Part shown: piece by piece, positions 11,841-24,618 of the stretch | Layout of the letters: each line of letters opens with the position of its first letter | Position numbering within the stretch: the stretch's first letter is position 1 | Assembly: GCA_019916065.1 (NCBI GenBank) | Contig: CM034241.1 | Span: 23,017,541 to 23,081,540 of the forward strand | Direction of reading: 5' to 3' | Length of the DNA stretch: 64,000 nt | Source of the DNA: Vitellaria paradoxa | Lineage: Eukaryota; Streptophyta; Magnoliopsida; Ericales; Sapotaceae | Program-made: the position numbers and the translations under genes | Notes under the pieces: model-generated | What the model saw: the letters and a program-made list of their open reading frames with translations, nothing else | Databases searched by the model: none | Told to the model about the DNA's origin: nothing

Positions 11841-12684
11841 GGATGGCAATTTTAATCCACCCCAATGAGTATCTGCTCTTCCTCGATTTGATAAGTGTGA
11901 GTATTTTTAAAATTTATGGGTAATCGGGTGGGTTACGATATAATAATAAAATACTCGTCAGTTTGGGTTCAAGGATGGTATACATAGTTTACCTGATCAG
12001 TATCACCCAAACCCACCCCAATTACCCCGATTATATGGTATCTAACGAGTATTACCCGATTATCTATCCAAATTACTCAATTACCTATCAAATGTATTAG
12101 ATATCTGAATTTATGTTAATAATACCATTAATTTGATACTAAATTATATATATAATACGTTCTTGAACGAGGACCCATCAAAAAGTACCAAATACTCAAG
12201 ATTTTAATATCAAATAATTTATTTTAAGTTTAGCATTTGGTTCTTAATATAATGAAGCACATAAACACAAATTCTTTTTTTTTCTTTTTTCACTTAAGTA
12301 TAGTAGAGGTTTAAGAGAATATCAAATATGATAATTTTTTTTAATTTTACTTTTACAAAAGTAATAAAATAAATTTTAATGAGTAGAAAATACTTAAAAA
12401 CTTTGATAAAGATAATTTTTCAGCTTTTTAACTTGTAAAATTATTTATAGAATTATTGCATTCAAAGTTTTCAATCCTTATTCTTGATATAATTGCTTTA
12501 TATTTGAAAGTTATAGGTACCCAATTATCCAATTGGTATTCAATTACTTGATGGGATCGGAGACGATAACCAATTAAAAATACTTGTCAAGTACCCACAT
12601 GGCCTTGAGTATATTTTTATCCAATAAATTTGGAGATATTAAAGGCAATACTCGATCCTGATCCAACCCATTGCCATCCCTAAT
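11841..12684. mobile_element. hAT-like element with 8-bp target duplication
   Basis: The ends GGATGGCAAT and ATTGCCATCC are inverted. They are flanked by CTTGTATA (11833-11840) and CTTGTACA (12685-12692), an 8-bp duplication with one mismatch. The interior mentions repeated ACCCAAACCCACCCC-like phrases and has no transposase frame, so it is non-autonomous. The right end carries five extra bases (CTAAT), so the exact edge is uncertain. Confidence 0.55.
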
Positions 12685-12732
12685 CTTGTACATAAATCAA
12701 TTGTAGAATCTAGTTATATCTAGAGTAAAAGT

Positions 12733-14130
12733 TCATATATGATATTTTTCATTATACAAATAACTTGTACAATTGTTTTTTTTATTTCTTTTCAAATTTG
12801 TTCTTTTTGAATCTTCTAACATATTTGTTTTTTTGGAAATATTTTTTTTATTTCTAGATTTCAACTTTTTAATTTTAAAGTGTTTATTCATGCGTATTTG
12901 ATATGATTTATTCACAGATTATCTTACTTCTCAATTTTCTTTCAAGATTTTGTCACAATAAGTTTTTCTTTCGCTCGATTTTGATAATTATTTTTTTACT
13001 TCTTTTTGAAATTTTTTTGAAAACAATGTTCAGTTCTTATTTTATAACCGAAAGTTATCCTTAGTCCTAAAAAAATCAAAACTTCATATTCTTTGTTGGT
13101 ATTTTGGATATTATTTTTCACATATTTTATCCCATTAGTTTGAGAGTTTAGGGAGAAACTATTCTTTCTAATGTGTCATACCATCTGGGATTATTATCCA
13201 ATAGTATTTCTAATATAATTGTACAAAATTTGTGTATTTATAGATATCACATAGTTTTATTTTTTATAAAATATATTTCATCTTTTTTTGGTGTACAACT
13301 GAAGATATTATTCCACAAAAATCTCTTTTATTATATAACAAAAAATTTAAGAGTATTTTTACAAAATCATTTTCTTTATCTTCTTTGAATAATGCATAAG
13401 TTTTTTTCCCCTTTTTCTTCTTTTGATTCTTAATTTCCAAACTTTTAACCAACTTAAAATATCTCTTTATAATATTTTTGCTATATAGTTTATGAATCTT
13501 TTTTCTATCCCATGTATTTTTATAATGGGTACGGATAGTACTTGTGCCCATTCTTCTATAGTGCTTTCATAATTTCTTGAATATACATCATTTAAGTTTA
13601 GACATATCTCATTTGCTAGTACATTAAATTTATATAGTCTTCTCTTTAGAAGGACAAGATTTATGTTTTTTCTTTCATAGAAACCTCTTTAGAATTGAAA
13701 TTATATTCTTTTTTTTTTTTACATAATATCTTAAAAAGAAATTCTTTTTTCAAAAACTAGTTTAATTTCTAGATCATTATTTAGGTAATCTAATTTTCCT
13801 ACTTTTCTCTTTCCTAATGTTTTGTCTAAATTTGGAGCTTTGTCTAGCTTTTTTGTATTTCATCATCTAACTCTAAATCAACTATTATTTTAGTTTCAGT
13901 TTTAGAATCTTTGTTGCCTAATTTTTTTTGTCATTTTCCACACTTGTTGCGTAATATTCTTCATTTGAATTTTCAAATTATGAATTTAAGAAGAAAACAT
14001 ATTCATGATTTTTTAATAAATTTTCATGTTGATTATAAATAGTTTACATTTGATTTAGAAATTTATTCCTTTCTAATATGTCTTTATTAGTTTTGAAAAT
14101 CTTTATAGGTTTTTTCTTTAGTAGTTTTTG
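12733..14130 (-). pseudogene. possible retroelement or pararetrovirus-like capsid relic
   Basis: The minus strand has several neighbouring broken frames that are extremely lysine/asparagine-rich. They include a conserved-looking E-E-W-A-Q-V-L segment near 13520-13560. At the far end (about 12735-12780), after a basic stretch, is a motif shaped like a CCHC zinc knuckle whose cysteines appear changed to serine and tyrosine. Basic region plus zinc knuckle is the layout of plant retroelement Gag and of integrated caulimovirus-like coat proteins. No protease or RT follows. The assignment is weak; the frames are too broken to make a protein. Confidence 0.25.
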
Positions 14131-14180
14131 TTACTACTAAAATTTTATCAATTCCACTTTTTTCCTCATTTATATAAGGT

Positions 14181-14828
14181 TGTGATCTTATTATCTTTTG
14201 AAAAAACGCTAATATCAAACCATCAACCAAACAAACAAGTGCATAAAAATAAAGTGACACAAGGATTTAATGTGGAAAACCTAAATCAGGAAAAATCACA
14301 ATTTTTTTCACTATATAATTCGGGTTATAAAGTTATAATCAAAAATTTCCCAATCGACCTCGCTGTCCCCTATGTTGAAGCTTTGCTTAAGTTCACGATA
14401 TCCTCATTAGGAAAGGACAATCTTCAAATCGTTGAAGATCACAAACACCAAGGGTGTGAAGTTGCTTAGCTAAGAGATGAAGAGAACTCTTGAAGTAATG
14501 TAGCAGTTTTTTGTCTCACATTCTGTCTATAAAAACTCTAAGAAAAAGTCTCTATTTATGGAGCACTAGCAATCCAATCCTACATAGGATTTTATAGTGT
14601 CTTGTTTCCAAAATCTTAGTTTTTCTAAAATCTTTTTGGAAAGTTTCCAACCTCCTTGAATATAAGGAAATATTCCTTAAAACATTTCCAACCTCTTGAA
14701 AAATTGGGAAAATTTTCAAAAATCCTTCAAATCTACACTTTTGACACCTTAGTCAAATGCCTAAAAGTACAAGTTTAAAATCATTATTTTATTCATTAAT
14801 TTGTCAATTATAAAAATAAATCCTAACA
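14181..14828 (-). repeat. copia-type LTR, solo or fragment
   Basis: The minus strand begins TGTTAGGATT at 14828 and ends CA near 14181. It has a TATA-like CATAAATAGAG (near 14545-14560) followed by a leader with CTTGGTGTTTGTGATCTTC. The opposite strand carries the phrase CAAGGATTTAATGTGGAAAAC common in plant copia LTRs. No matching second LTR or target duplication was found. Confidence 0.45.
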
Positions 14829-16512
14829 TCTTCTTTTGCTTGAAAAGTAAATGTTTTACTTGAATAATCTTTGTTAACCACTTATTCCAGCAAATTTTTT
14901 GTATTTGCTAAGAGAACTATATTATTTTATTTATTTTGTTATCCATTTTATTTGTAATATCTATAACCCCAAACACACTCTCTACGGGAAAATATAAATT
15001 TAGTTATATTTAAACTACAGAGTTCTTTTCCAAAAACGTGAACTTGATGTTTGGATACTTCTTTTCCCTTTTTACCTATATATAAAAATCATTTATTACT
15101 ATTACTAGATATTTTCAATTGCTTATCTTTAAAGGACATCACTCACAAGTTTAGATTTAACCTTAAATAGTCTTAACAATACCTAGTAATGGCTTTAAGA
15201 TAGACTAAGATTGGCCTAATTTTCTACATTTATGATTCATTGGCTTAAAAATAACTTTTAATAGTTTTTAAGGGTATATATAAAAGAAAGAAAATTATAA
15301 AATCAAGTTCACAATTCTTACTAAAGATAGTGGCCTAAACATAATTTTCTATTTTTTTAATAATTTCATAAATTACTAAGAGAGATAAATATAATGTTTT
15401 CAAATGTTGCAGGGAAGTATATCTATTTCACCCTTTATTAATTTTATACATTAATCTAAATTATGAAATTATGTATTGACTTTTAACTAAACGAGAATCA
15501 TGTATTTTTTGCACAATAAGTCTCGAGGAGATAAAGTATAATAACTCTATTCTTTTATTAGGTATCACTCAAATTAACCTAGATGGTATGTCAAGAATTC
15601 AAACCTAGGACCACCAAATCTCACAAAAAAATACATAGATTATATATATATATATATATAATGAATACTATAAACATAAAACTAAACAATCCTCTAAAAA
15701 TAAAAAATAAACAATATCACGATTATCACTTCTTCATTCATATGAAAAAAATAATTAAAATTGTTGGTACAAAAATAATCAAGGATATGTGACATTCTCC
15801 TAAACATAAGAGCATAGTACAGGAATGTGCTTGGCGTGATTTGGTAATCAATTAACCATCCTGGATGGGTCCCACCATTTAGCAATATAGTGTTAATGCA
15901 ATTTTAACTATAAATGCAACAAGGTAGTAAATGAACTAAAGTAATTACCTTATAGTTAGGCCAGTTAGTTTACTCTCTTTACAAGTAGTAGACATATGTG
16001 ACATTTGGACGACTCGTAAGTATATATTTTGGCCATCACAATAATCTCTCTCACATGCATTTAATATTAGGTATTAAATGTGAAATAAAAAGTATTTAAA
16101 GAAAAGAAAACCATCATGTACTTTAGTATATACATATAAAATACATAACATTATAATTCAATTATTTACATATAAATTTATTTATACTATCCTACTATAA
16201 ATACAGGACTTTGTCCTAAAATCTAGGTACACTCACTGTTGTCAACTGTTTATAGTACTCTTTACTTTATAATTCTCTCAAGTCATTTCTAACTATACCA
16301 TCGAAAAATTTTTTATCAAGAACCCTCTCTAGCCATTTCCTCTGACGTCTTTTGCTCTGCAAGCTTGAATGTTACTTTTCCGATTGATATGATGAGCAAG
16401 TTGGCATTATCTTTCATTATCGAACAACAATGATGCAGATCTTTTTATTAGCATACAAAAAATATTATCAAATGTGTAACACATTATTTTTCCATGCATA
16501 GGGCTAGACCAA
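14829..16512. other. AT-rich intergenic, no gene recognised
   Basis: Only short AT-rich frames. A TATATATATATATA run lies at 15642-15660. CACTCACTGTTG and CTATAAATACAGG near 16195-16245 look like an LTR-style promoter, but no partner sequence was seen. Confidence 0.4.
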
Positions 16513-16678
16513 ATTGTCAAATCTTAGCATTTAAAACCTATTAAATTTTAGGGCAACTTCATCATATACATTCTAGACTCGTTCATTTATTTTAGATTGT
16601 CAAATCTTAGCATTTAAAACCTATTAAATTTTAGGGCAACTTCATCATATACATTCTAGACTCGTTCATTTATTTTAG
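16513..16678. repeat. perfect 83-bp tandem duplication
   Basis: Copies 16513-16595 and 16596-16678 are identical over all 83 bases, both starting ATTGTCAAATCTTAG and ending TTTATTTTAG. No divergence in such decayed surroundings implies a recent duplication or an assembly artefact. Confidence 0.95.
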
Positions 16679-17219
16679 AAATAGGAGTGGAAAAAAGTCT
16701 TACATTAGTACCTCTGTTCACTCTCTATTTTAAAGAATCTGTAAAATGACTTTTCAAATGTATTAACTATACATTCTTGAAACTTTTAAATAGAATCTCA
16801 AAATTCATTTCGCACTCTATTTTAGAAAATCTCTCAAAAGAACTTGTGTGAATGCTTATGTTTGAATCCAATTCTCGCTTCCTTGGGTTGGGTATCGTTA
16901 CTGCTTAGTGTTAAAAAAAATTATTTTTATACAAAGATAAAAGATGGGTAACTGCTAAATTTATCTAAAAATAGCTGAAAATTTTCAGCCTCAACTTTTT
17001 ATTCTTTTTATAAAGTTCTAAATAAAAAAAATAAAAAAATAAAAGAAATGAGCCAAACAAGAGATATCTCTGTGGTTGACCTTTCTGCAGTAGTTAGAAT
17101 CAGATTAATCAAACCACCTGTCACACATTAGCTCGCGTAATTAGGCTAATTAGCACGGTGTGTGCTCCAAGTAAGGTACATACATCCTTACTTGTCAAGC
17201 AACACTTCACAAACATTTG

Positions 17220-17256
<37 letters not shown>

Positions 17257-18950
17257 GAGAGAGAGAAGAAGAGGGGAAAAAAAGGCATAGAATTGTAAAA
17301 GAGCATTCAACAATCATAATTGAGACATGCACACTTTTGAGCCGTGAGAGAAATTTTATATGCGCCAAGAGATGAAAGAAGGTAGAAAAAATATGCAACC
17401 AGTGTGAAGGTCTCAGTCTCACCTGACTTAACCCCTTTTTGCATCTTAAATTTCAAATTTGCATGTAATAAACATATCCTAAACGAGAAATTTACAGAAC
17501 TTAATTTGTACACTTATTTCATCTATTTACCCTAGCAATAATATTTGACACGATACAACCATATGTTGATAGCGTTTGAAGTAGTAAAAAAACAAGATAA
17601 ATTGAGATAAAACGTGATTTTGGGTTAGTTTTGATGGATTTTTTAAAAATAAATAGTAGCAAACTATGGGAACAGTTATCCCAAAACCGTTCGCATGAAT
17701 TCAAAAAATCAACACTTAATGTTATGCTTTATATACACACAGCGCCAAATTCGTGGGAACAGTTTTTCAAATCCGTTCCTATGGATTCAAAAAAATTCGT
17801 ATAAAATAGTGACAATAATATTCATTTGAAAGCTTTCGACTCGAAAAATATAATTGTCAAAAAAAATTTACGCATTCGGTTAATCTCCTTCCAGATTTTT
17901 TGTCTTTTTAGCGAAATATTAAAATTTTTTGAAATTAGTAAAGGTGAGAATGTGTAAATATGTACTCGAGAATTTGAGTGATTTATAAAGGTTGTTGGAA
18001 ATTTATTTTGTTTTATTTAGTTTGTTAGAATACCAAACACAGCTGTTATAATATCAAACGAATACAATGTAAATAGAAAATTATTAAAATAAAATGTGAA
18101 TATAACACAACATGAATAATTTTAATGTAAACTTAACACATACCTACTGATCATGAGTTTGTCCAATAATAATTGTACAAGTTGTAAGAGATTAGAGAAT
18201 GAGTCAATAAAACCAAGTAGGTTTGATAAATTACTATTTTTGCATAATTTTTCTCTAATTATCACAGCTGCACTTCTGCAATTTACCAAAGATTAGGAGA
18301 ATTTATGGGGCAATAATTTGTTCACGAGTCCCAAACTTGGTGGTTCAGTCACCTCATAAAATTAGGGAGCCCTCCTCAATTCCAGTAGTTAGAATAGAAA
18401 CTTTCCATGACAAAGAAAGCAATTTTCATTAGCAATTTGACATGCAAGGAGTCATAGTCATGTTTGAGAAGGGTAACATTAATGATAAGAACAGAAAAAG
18501 ACCAGTTGACCATGCCTTTGGCCTCGAATTGGTATTTTCTAACAATTTATCTGTTTGTTTTTAGATAAGCATCATTATTGTACAAAAATTGTTGCATTAA
18601 ACAGTAAATGTAAAAAATTTCAAGAGTTTGCGACATAACATAACGGTCACTAAAAGTGAGGCAAGGCATATACAGAGAGGAAATAAGAGCATCCAATTAA
18701 ATAAAAGGAAGACATAAATAAACAGGAACTGTAAGCTGACCTTAGTGAAGTAGTGCAGAGGTCAAGCTTGTACAAATTGATATAATATGTAGTAGCTAAG
18801 CTTCTGAGAATGCGAGTACAATGCAATGAATGTTACTGGGAAAAGTGAAGAGCAGAAGTTGACAAAATCCACCCCCAGAAATAGATAAGAGAACAAGCCA
18901 AATGAAAAGCAAATTATATATATATATATATATATATACAGGGACTTAAT
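16679..18950. other. intergenic, downstream of RopGAP
   Basis: No recognised genes. Simple repeats are (AT)n at 17225-17252 with a GA-rich run after it, and (TA)n at 18917-18940. Sequences near 17690-17790 contain two related phrases (GGGAACAG then CCGTTC then ATGAATTCAAAAAA) about 70 bp apart, a small degenerate repeat. Confidence 0.4.
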
Positions 18951-19035
18951 TGTAAGGGCCTTCACCCCCTTTAGTAGTACCCTTCACTGCCAAGCTTCAA
19001 CCCTTTCTGATCTGGAATTTATACGGCAAATAATG

Positions 19036-21577
19036 CTAGCCCCCCTGCTCTTTTCCACAGGCCTTGCCACCTGAGCCAGACAGTTTTTCGACTCTTCTGG
19101 GTCCTTTCTTGAGATTTGATGAATCGCTTAACTGGCCAATTCTCTTTTTGTGGGTGTGCTGTTGAGCCCCACCATTTGGACCACTAGAACCACCACTCTC
19201 TTCTTCGAGTCTACTTGTTAGAATGCCATCTTGGTTTGGAACCTCAGTCTTGGAGTCATCGTTAATAGGGCTCTCTAAGCAGGGTTCATTGGCTTCAAAG
19301 AATTGATCCTCGAGATCATCAGCCTCCTCAAATATTAATGGTTGTAAAGAACTGTGATCCCCATTCTCATCTGAAGGTTCTAAACGGGATGGAGGAACTT
19401 GTTCTCTCTCTTTCAATGTCTTGACAATCAGTGTTTTGAGAAAATTCATCACTTGAACTGCATACATTAAGGCTGTCAAAGGATCTGCCATCTGCAATCA
19501 GCATAAATTTAGTAAGCTAGTACTTCCGGTTTTCTTTTTTTCCCATTCTTTTTAGTCGTGAAGTAAAGCTTCCTTTCCAGACAAATGACCATAAATTGCG
19601 AGAGGCTTCATTTTTTTCTCTTCTTTTTAAATCTAATGTATGTAGCTGTTGTCTTGAAACCATACGATCTTAAGCCTTGAGAAAAGTCAAACTCGTATAA
19701 CTACTGCAGCAGAAATATTATGAATGTGACTTGCCATCTGTAATAGATTTACTCACCCGGGCCATATTCGGTGCAAACACCATGGCAATATTACGGGCAT
19801 TCATCTTGTTTAGACGTTCCAGCTGACCAACATCAGCCATTAGGTTTATTGCCCAATCCAGCAGAGCGGCTTCTGTTGGCGGAAGACGCCTCACAAGCTT
19901 AGCACAATCCTCTTCTGACCGGGCTTGCATTACATCCTCTGTCGAGAGAGAGTCCAAAAGCCCATTTGGGAGTTCTCGAAACCAGGCCTACAAGAACATC
20001 AACACTTATGGATTAGGACAAACTGCCAGAAATTTATTTCCATTGAAAGGAGCAATCACACAAAACAACCGACCATCAAGGACTCACTGATACTCTGTGC
20101 AAAAGCTTTCTTTGTAAAACTACTTTCTGCTACGGGGTATGTTTCTTAGTTCTGCTGGTTTAAACACTAATTACAATTTTGGATATGGACGGGGTGATTT
20201 AATTTTGAAAAGTAGAGGCTTTCTTGCCTGATAAATAATATATGATCAAATTGACAGGAGAGGTAAAGAGTAATCTAAAATCAAGGAGGGGCCACAGCCC
20301 CTGCCAGCCCCTCTTGCTCTCCACCACTGGTTTCTGGGTACTTTGCCCTCTTTATTTAAGGAGCAATAATGGTTGAACAGAAAATATTGGCACAACTAAG
20401 TCACATTTGTAAACATGTGTAATAGGAAGATGTACAAATCCATGAAAATTTCTATTAAGTAATCTCATCATTGCTTAAATATTTTTTCATGCATTTTTCA
20501 GGCCATTAGTTTTCTCTGGGTTGTAGGGTCATACCCTTGCTCCCCCTAAGCAGGAGCCTTTGCAATTGTGCTTTAGTCGGTCGAGGTTTAAAACACCAGT
20601 ACAAATCGTGGGTTGGCAAGAGGAAACTAGCCAACATGTCAAGCAACCAACTTCTGGATTCCATCATAAATCTTCAGGGGAACAAAAAAAGAAAAAGATA
20701 AAAAAGAAAAAGAGATATGGATATGTGTTGTGATCGAAAAGGTTACCTTTATAAGACCTGCCAAGCAGTACACATCGATGTCATCTGGCACCACTCCTTT
20801 ATTCAATTGCTCCCTAGCATACTCTTCTTGGCTGTTCTCAGCATTAATTCTGAAGATTCCTTCTGCCTTCAAATCGAAGTTCAAAGATGACAAGTTCTTA
20901 AATGACAAGCCAATCTACCCGAAGAAATAGATGGATGTGAAACTAAATCACTTCTGGGTGGCTGCTTACGGGAAGAATGGGGAGAGAATATTTTGCAGTC
21001 ATATACCTGCAGACCCCCTTGTGCATGCAAGCGTCTCTGCATAATCAGAAGTATTGCAGGAACAATGTTTCCTCTGGAGTCAAATGAAAGCTGCATAGAC
21101 TCTATTGACACTCCAAAAACACTTGTACTACAATACAGATAAAAGGTTGTTAAGTCAATAGAGGAACATTAACGTGCATCGTTGAATATTTTATATGAAT
21201 AATAAGTGTGAAACATAACATAAATAATTATAAGGAATGGAGGAAAAGGTAGCAGCATGTCATTGGACTCCCACAAACAGGTAATCAAGGAAGCAAATAG
21301 ACAGACGTGTATTTTTTGTCTTCTCTTTCTTGATTTATATTGGTGTCGAAAGGTATCTACAAACTCATCCAATCTCATTTATCAAATGGGTTTAATAAGC
21401 AAAGACCACCTTTCTCCATCCACCAATTAGATTATTATACTACCTTACAACTCTCAAGTACCATCTTGATTACTATTACAACTCGCAATCCCAAAATAAA
21501 TGCAAAACACAAGTTATAAAGTAATCACACTTTACCACAACATAACTTACTAACAAAACACAAGTAACCAAAATGCT

Positions 21578-21613
<36 letters not shown>

Positions 21614-23210
21614 TCTCACACTTCACAATGTTGATTTGCCAAGTTCACCTAACTGTAATTACCAAAAAAAAAGTTCACCTAACTGTCATAATGACTTGAC
21701 CTCAATCTTATGCTGCATCTTACTCCCAAGGTGGGGAAGAACTTGCCCACAAATTCTCTTCAATTTCCCACAATTAATTGAATTATCAAGCAATACTTTC
21801 CATCCTTTCTTCTTTTGTTTCTTAATTGAAATCACAAGAACAACAAATAGTCCCTTCTCATAATGGATAAATTTGGAACTTAAAGCTTTAACATGTAACA
21901 TTCCAAAGAGGATGATCGAAATATAGATTGTTGAACTAAATTGTTACCCTTAGAGGAAACCAAAGGGATGTTCTGGGGTAAAATAATTATTAAAAATATG
22001 GTTGTGATGAAGTGTCGTAGGTGACATAATATCTTCCCATATAAAATCATACTTCAAATTTCCACAGGAGTACATGCGAGAGAGGTTACCACCCAAAGGA
22101 GAGCATGTCATCATATATGCTTTCTTCATGTATTACAAAATCTTCCAAAACAATATCCATGTCTTTTGAAGATGCAGCAAGTATCAATGGTGCATCCCAA
22201 TCCACAAGGTTAGACGAGGGGGAATATCTTATCGTTGGTAAAAAAATAAAAGGAAATAAAGTCCATTTTAAATTAATTCTTTTAATAGACATATTATAAA
22301 CACTCTTATAAGGAATTGATGAAGTGCTAGAAATTTTTTTGGAAGAGCTAATATCATCTCTCTAATAATAATTTAGAAATAAAATGGCCAGAGGCGGAAC
22401 TAGTAAGGAGTTGTGGTGGCTTGTGGCCCAAATAAAATTTTGTTCTAAAATTTTTTCAGTACTAATAATATATAATATGTTAGCCTAATTGTCCATACCA
22501 AGTTTAATAACTAGTTTAATACCCAACCTATGACTAGGGCGAGAAAAATTCCCGACCTCTTTTAATAGCCAGCCATAGTTAATACACAGCCCATAGTCCA
22601 GGGCTAAAAAAATTTCTGGCTCTGCCTTCGAAAACGGCTCAATCTCGAGTCCCACGAAAAAATCAACGAAAAGTTGACAAAATCATAACCATACAGACTA
22701 CATGTTGATCTTGTATTATCTAAAACTTGGAAAAAATCAAAACTGACCTTGCACTTGGAGGCCTCCTCGGAACTTCAGGTTCAAACTCAACAGGAAGACC
22801 AAGAAACCCATTGAACCTATCAAAGGTGACATGGGCCACATGTCTGACATTAGTAGGCAACCCAATCTCCATTATTGAAGAAGAGAACTCTTCGACCCTC
22901 CCACTCGTGCAGGCAGTCAAAGACATTCTAACCAGTCACCAAAACAGCCAAAAGGGACAGCTGATCTCCTACCTCTCTCTCTCTCTCTCTCTCCCCCCCC
23001 CCTTCTCCCCCCTCCCTCCTCCTCTTCTTCTTCCTCTGTATTCCCCCTGTACAAGGATTTAGAATAGGCACGGGAATTGTTTAAAAGGAGGATATTCCCG
23101 AAATTGAGATGGGTCTGTTGGTGTGAACCATCATTGTGGGTAGGTGGAACACATGGTATGGAACTTGGAGATGAAGGTAACCGAGATGGAGATTGAAGTA
23201 TCCCACTCAT
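19036..23210 (-). CDS. Rop GTPase-activating protein (CRIB + RhoGAP)
   Basis: Five exons: 22748-23210, 21007-21121, 20747-20866, 19757-19987 and 19036-19491, all with GT-AG junctions. Exons 2-5 join in one frame to the stop at 19036. Starting at the ATG at 22926, the product is 366 aa. The CRIB motif (I-G-L-P-T-N-V-R-H-V-A-H-V-T-F-D) lies near residue 21. The RhoGAP domain covers about 61-230, with the arginine finger in G-I-F-R-I (R104), and N-A-R-N-I-A-M-V-F-A-P-N follows. The tail is acidic then lysine-rich. Such proteins bind active ROP/RAC GTPases through CRIB and speed GTP hydrolysis at the plasma membrane and cytoskeleton. Family members are usually 60-100 aa longer at the N-terminus. 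That segment is present from an ATG at 23210 but out of frame twice before 22926. It is either a damaged allele, an N-terminally short protein or a sequence error. Confidence 0.9.
21580..21609. repeat. (AT)n microsatellite in RopGAP intron 1
   Basis: Fifteen or so AT/TA units in the 1.6 kb first intron (21122-22747). Likely length-polymorphic. Confidence 0.9.
22389..22630. mobile_element. hAT-like MITE in RopGAP intron 1
   Basis: A 242-bp element whose ends CAGAGGCGGAACTAG and CTGGCTCTGCCTTCG are imperfect inverted repeats. It is flanked by AAAATGGC (22381-22388) and AAAACGGC (22631-22638), an 8-bp duplication with one mismatch. It has no coding capacity and lies well away from the splice sites. 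Confidence 0.65.
22927..23210 (-). pseudogene. frameshifted N-terminal part of RopGAP exon 1
   Basis: From the ATG at 23210 the frame gives a Ser/Pro-rich start and a poly-Glu run, as in RopGAP N-termini. It then passes through GA/C homopolymer repeats (about 22970-23040) and ends at 22917 without joining the CRIB frame. The conserved family segment D-Q-L-S-L-L-A-V-L-V-T is visible one frame over (22934-22966) and hits TAG at 22928-22930. The CRIB frame in turn has TGA at 22936-22938. Each step is +1, so the two shifts do not cancel. Confidence 0.75.
22971..23035. repeat. (CT)n plus poly-C microsatellite in RopGAP exon 1
   Basis: About twelve CT units run directly into roughly ten C residues and further C/CT-rich sequence. 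It encodes the acidic and Arg/Glu/Gly low-complexity stretch on the minus strand. Such tracts slip easily in replication and in sequencing, which makes this the likely site of the first frameshift. Confidence 0.9.
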
Positions 23211-24615
23211 TTTCCCAACTCCCCAACCCCCCCTCCCAAAAAAAAAAGCAATCCTGCTTGGAGTGAAGGAAAGAAAATAGATTACTGTGAAGATGGGTAG
23301 GTAGATTAGAAGATTACAGTGAGGACGAGAGTGTCGGAGGAACAGGGGTATGAGTGGATCGGAGAAAATTTGAAGTTGATTTGGATTTAAGGGAAGATGG
23401 TGGATAGTGAGAGATTAACATCATCATTCATCCATGTCTTTTCCAATGCTTTAGACTTACACATGTACACAGACCCAATACAGAAATGGCTTTGCTTTTG
23501 GAGCAACCAAGTAGAATTGATAAAGATTGTGGAGAGAGACATATATATACAAACATTATGCGGCATAATATCCCAGAGAAGGTGGAATTTTGGTAGAATG
23601 GAGAAAGATGAGCTTGCTTTTCCGCTTGTCGTGGAAAAACAGTAAAAGGCAACAGGGATGCTCTTCCGCGCAAATAAATCCGTTTTAAAAGACCCGTTTG
23701 GTTGCGTGAAAAGAAAATGTCATTTTATTTTAACAAAATTTAAGCGACGTTTGGTTTATATTTATATTTTTTATTTATATTTATATTTTTTATTTCATGT
23801 GTTTGACATTTTTTATTTTTTGTATTTAATTTAACATTTTTTATTTTTCGTATTTTGAGTTTTTTTATTTTTTATTTTGAAGTTAAAAATGCTCAAAAGA
23901 ACTTTTTTATAATTTTATATTTCATACATAAATTAACTTTTTATTTTCTAAAGCAAATTTTAAAAAGTAAGTGACTAAATGTATTTTAAACTGTTTTCTT
24001 ATTTTCAAAAAAATATAAAATAGAAAATAAGTTCAAAATAAGTATACTAAATTATACATTATCAATTCCTAACACGTTTGGTTTAACATTTGCATAAATG
24101 TTAGATAAAACAGGTTTTCAATTTACATTTTTGAATAATTTATGTTTCATTGACAGTTTAAAAAAAAATTTATGTTTTTGAATTGACTAAACCATAAGTT
24201 TTAATTAAAAGGTCGAATTTATAATTTTAAATAAAATATTTTTTTTTTGGTAATTGGGTGTAATTTGAATTAATAAAGAAAAAATTTACAAGCAATAGAG
24301 GGCATACCCTCTATCTATTAACAATGACCCATTTTAGTTGTTTCATTTCAAATGTACGTAATGAAATAATTACTGAAGAAAAATATTAGAGAATTATTAT
24401 GAAAATATTTGTAAAATAAAAAAAATTATAATGAAAGTACAAGAAACTAAAAAATCCCACATCACCAAAAGGCAAATCCTTCTAATTTAAGATCATTTTT
24501 GTATGTGATTGTGTGTATGGAAATGTAGAATTATGTCTTCTAGTAAATTCTATCATTATTAGATAACGATGCACATGTATATAATTAAATTGATATTACC
24601 TTGTTTTCTATTTTC
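23211..24615. other. region upstream of RopGAP
   Basis: This is the promoter side of the minus-strand RopGAP gene. It holds GA-rich sequence just upstream (23211-23400) and no other gene. 23742-24045 contains T-rich and A-rich arms resembling a degenerate copy of the Tourist-like foldback found at 10692 and 24619. About 24250-24310 looks like the reverse of a LINE-type 3' end (poly-T then a short conserved phrase). Neither boundary is firm. Confidence 0.35.
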
Positions 24616-24618
24616 TTA

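Noticed and set aside
22105..22299. Extra exon of RopGAP or a gene in intron 1
   Set aside because: The short frames on both strands do not match any RopGAP segment. Exons 1 and 2 already join in phase without them.
23397..23673. Divergently transcribed small genes upstream of RopGAP
   Set aside because: Overlapping frames on both strands without recognisable domains, in the expected promoter region.
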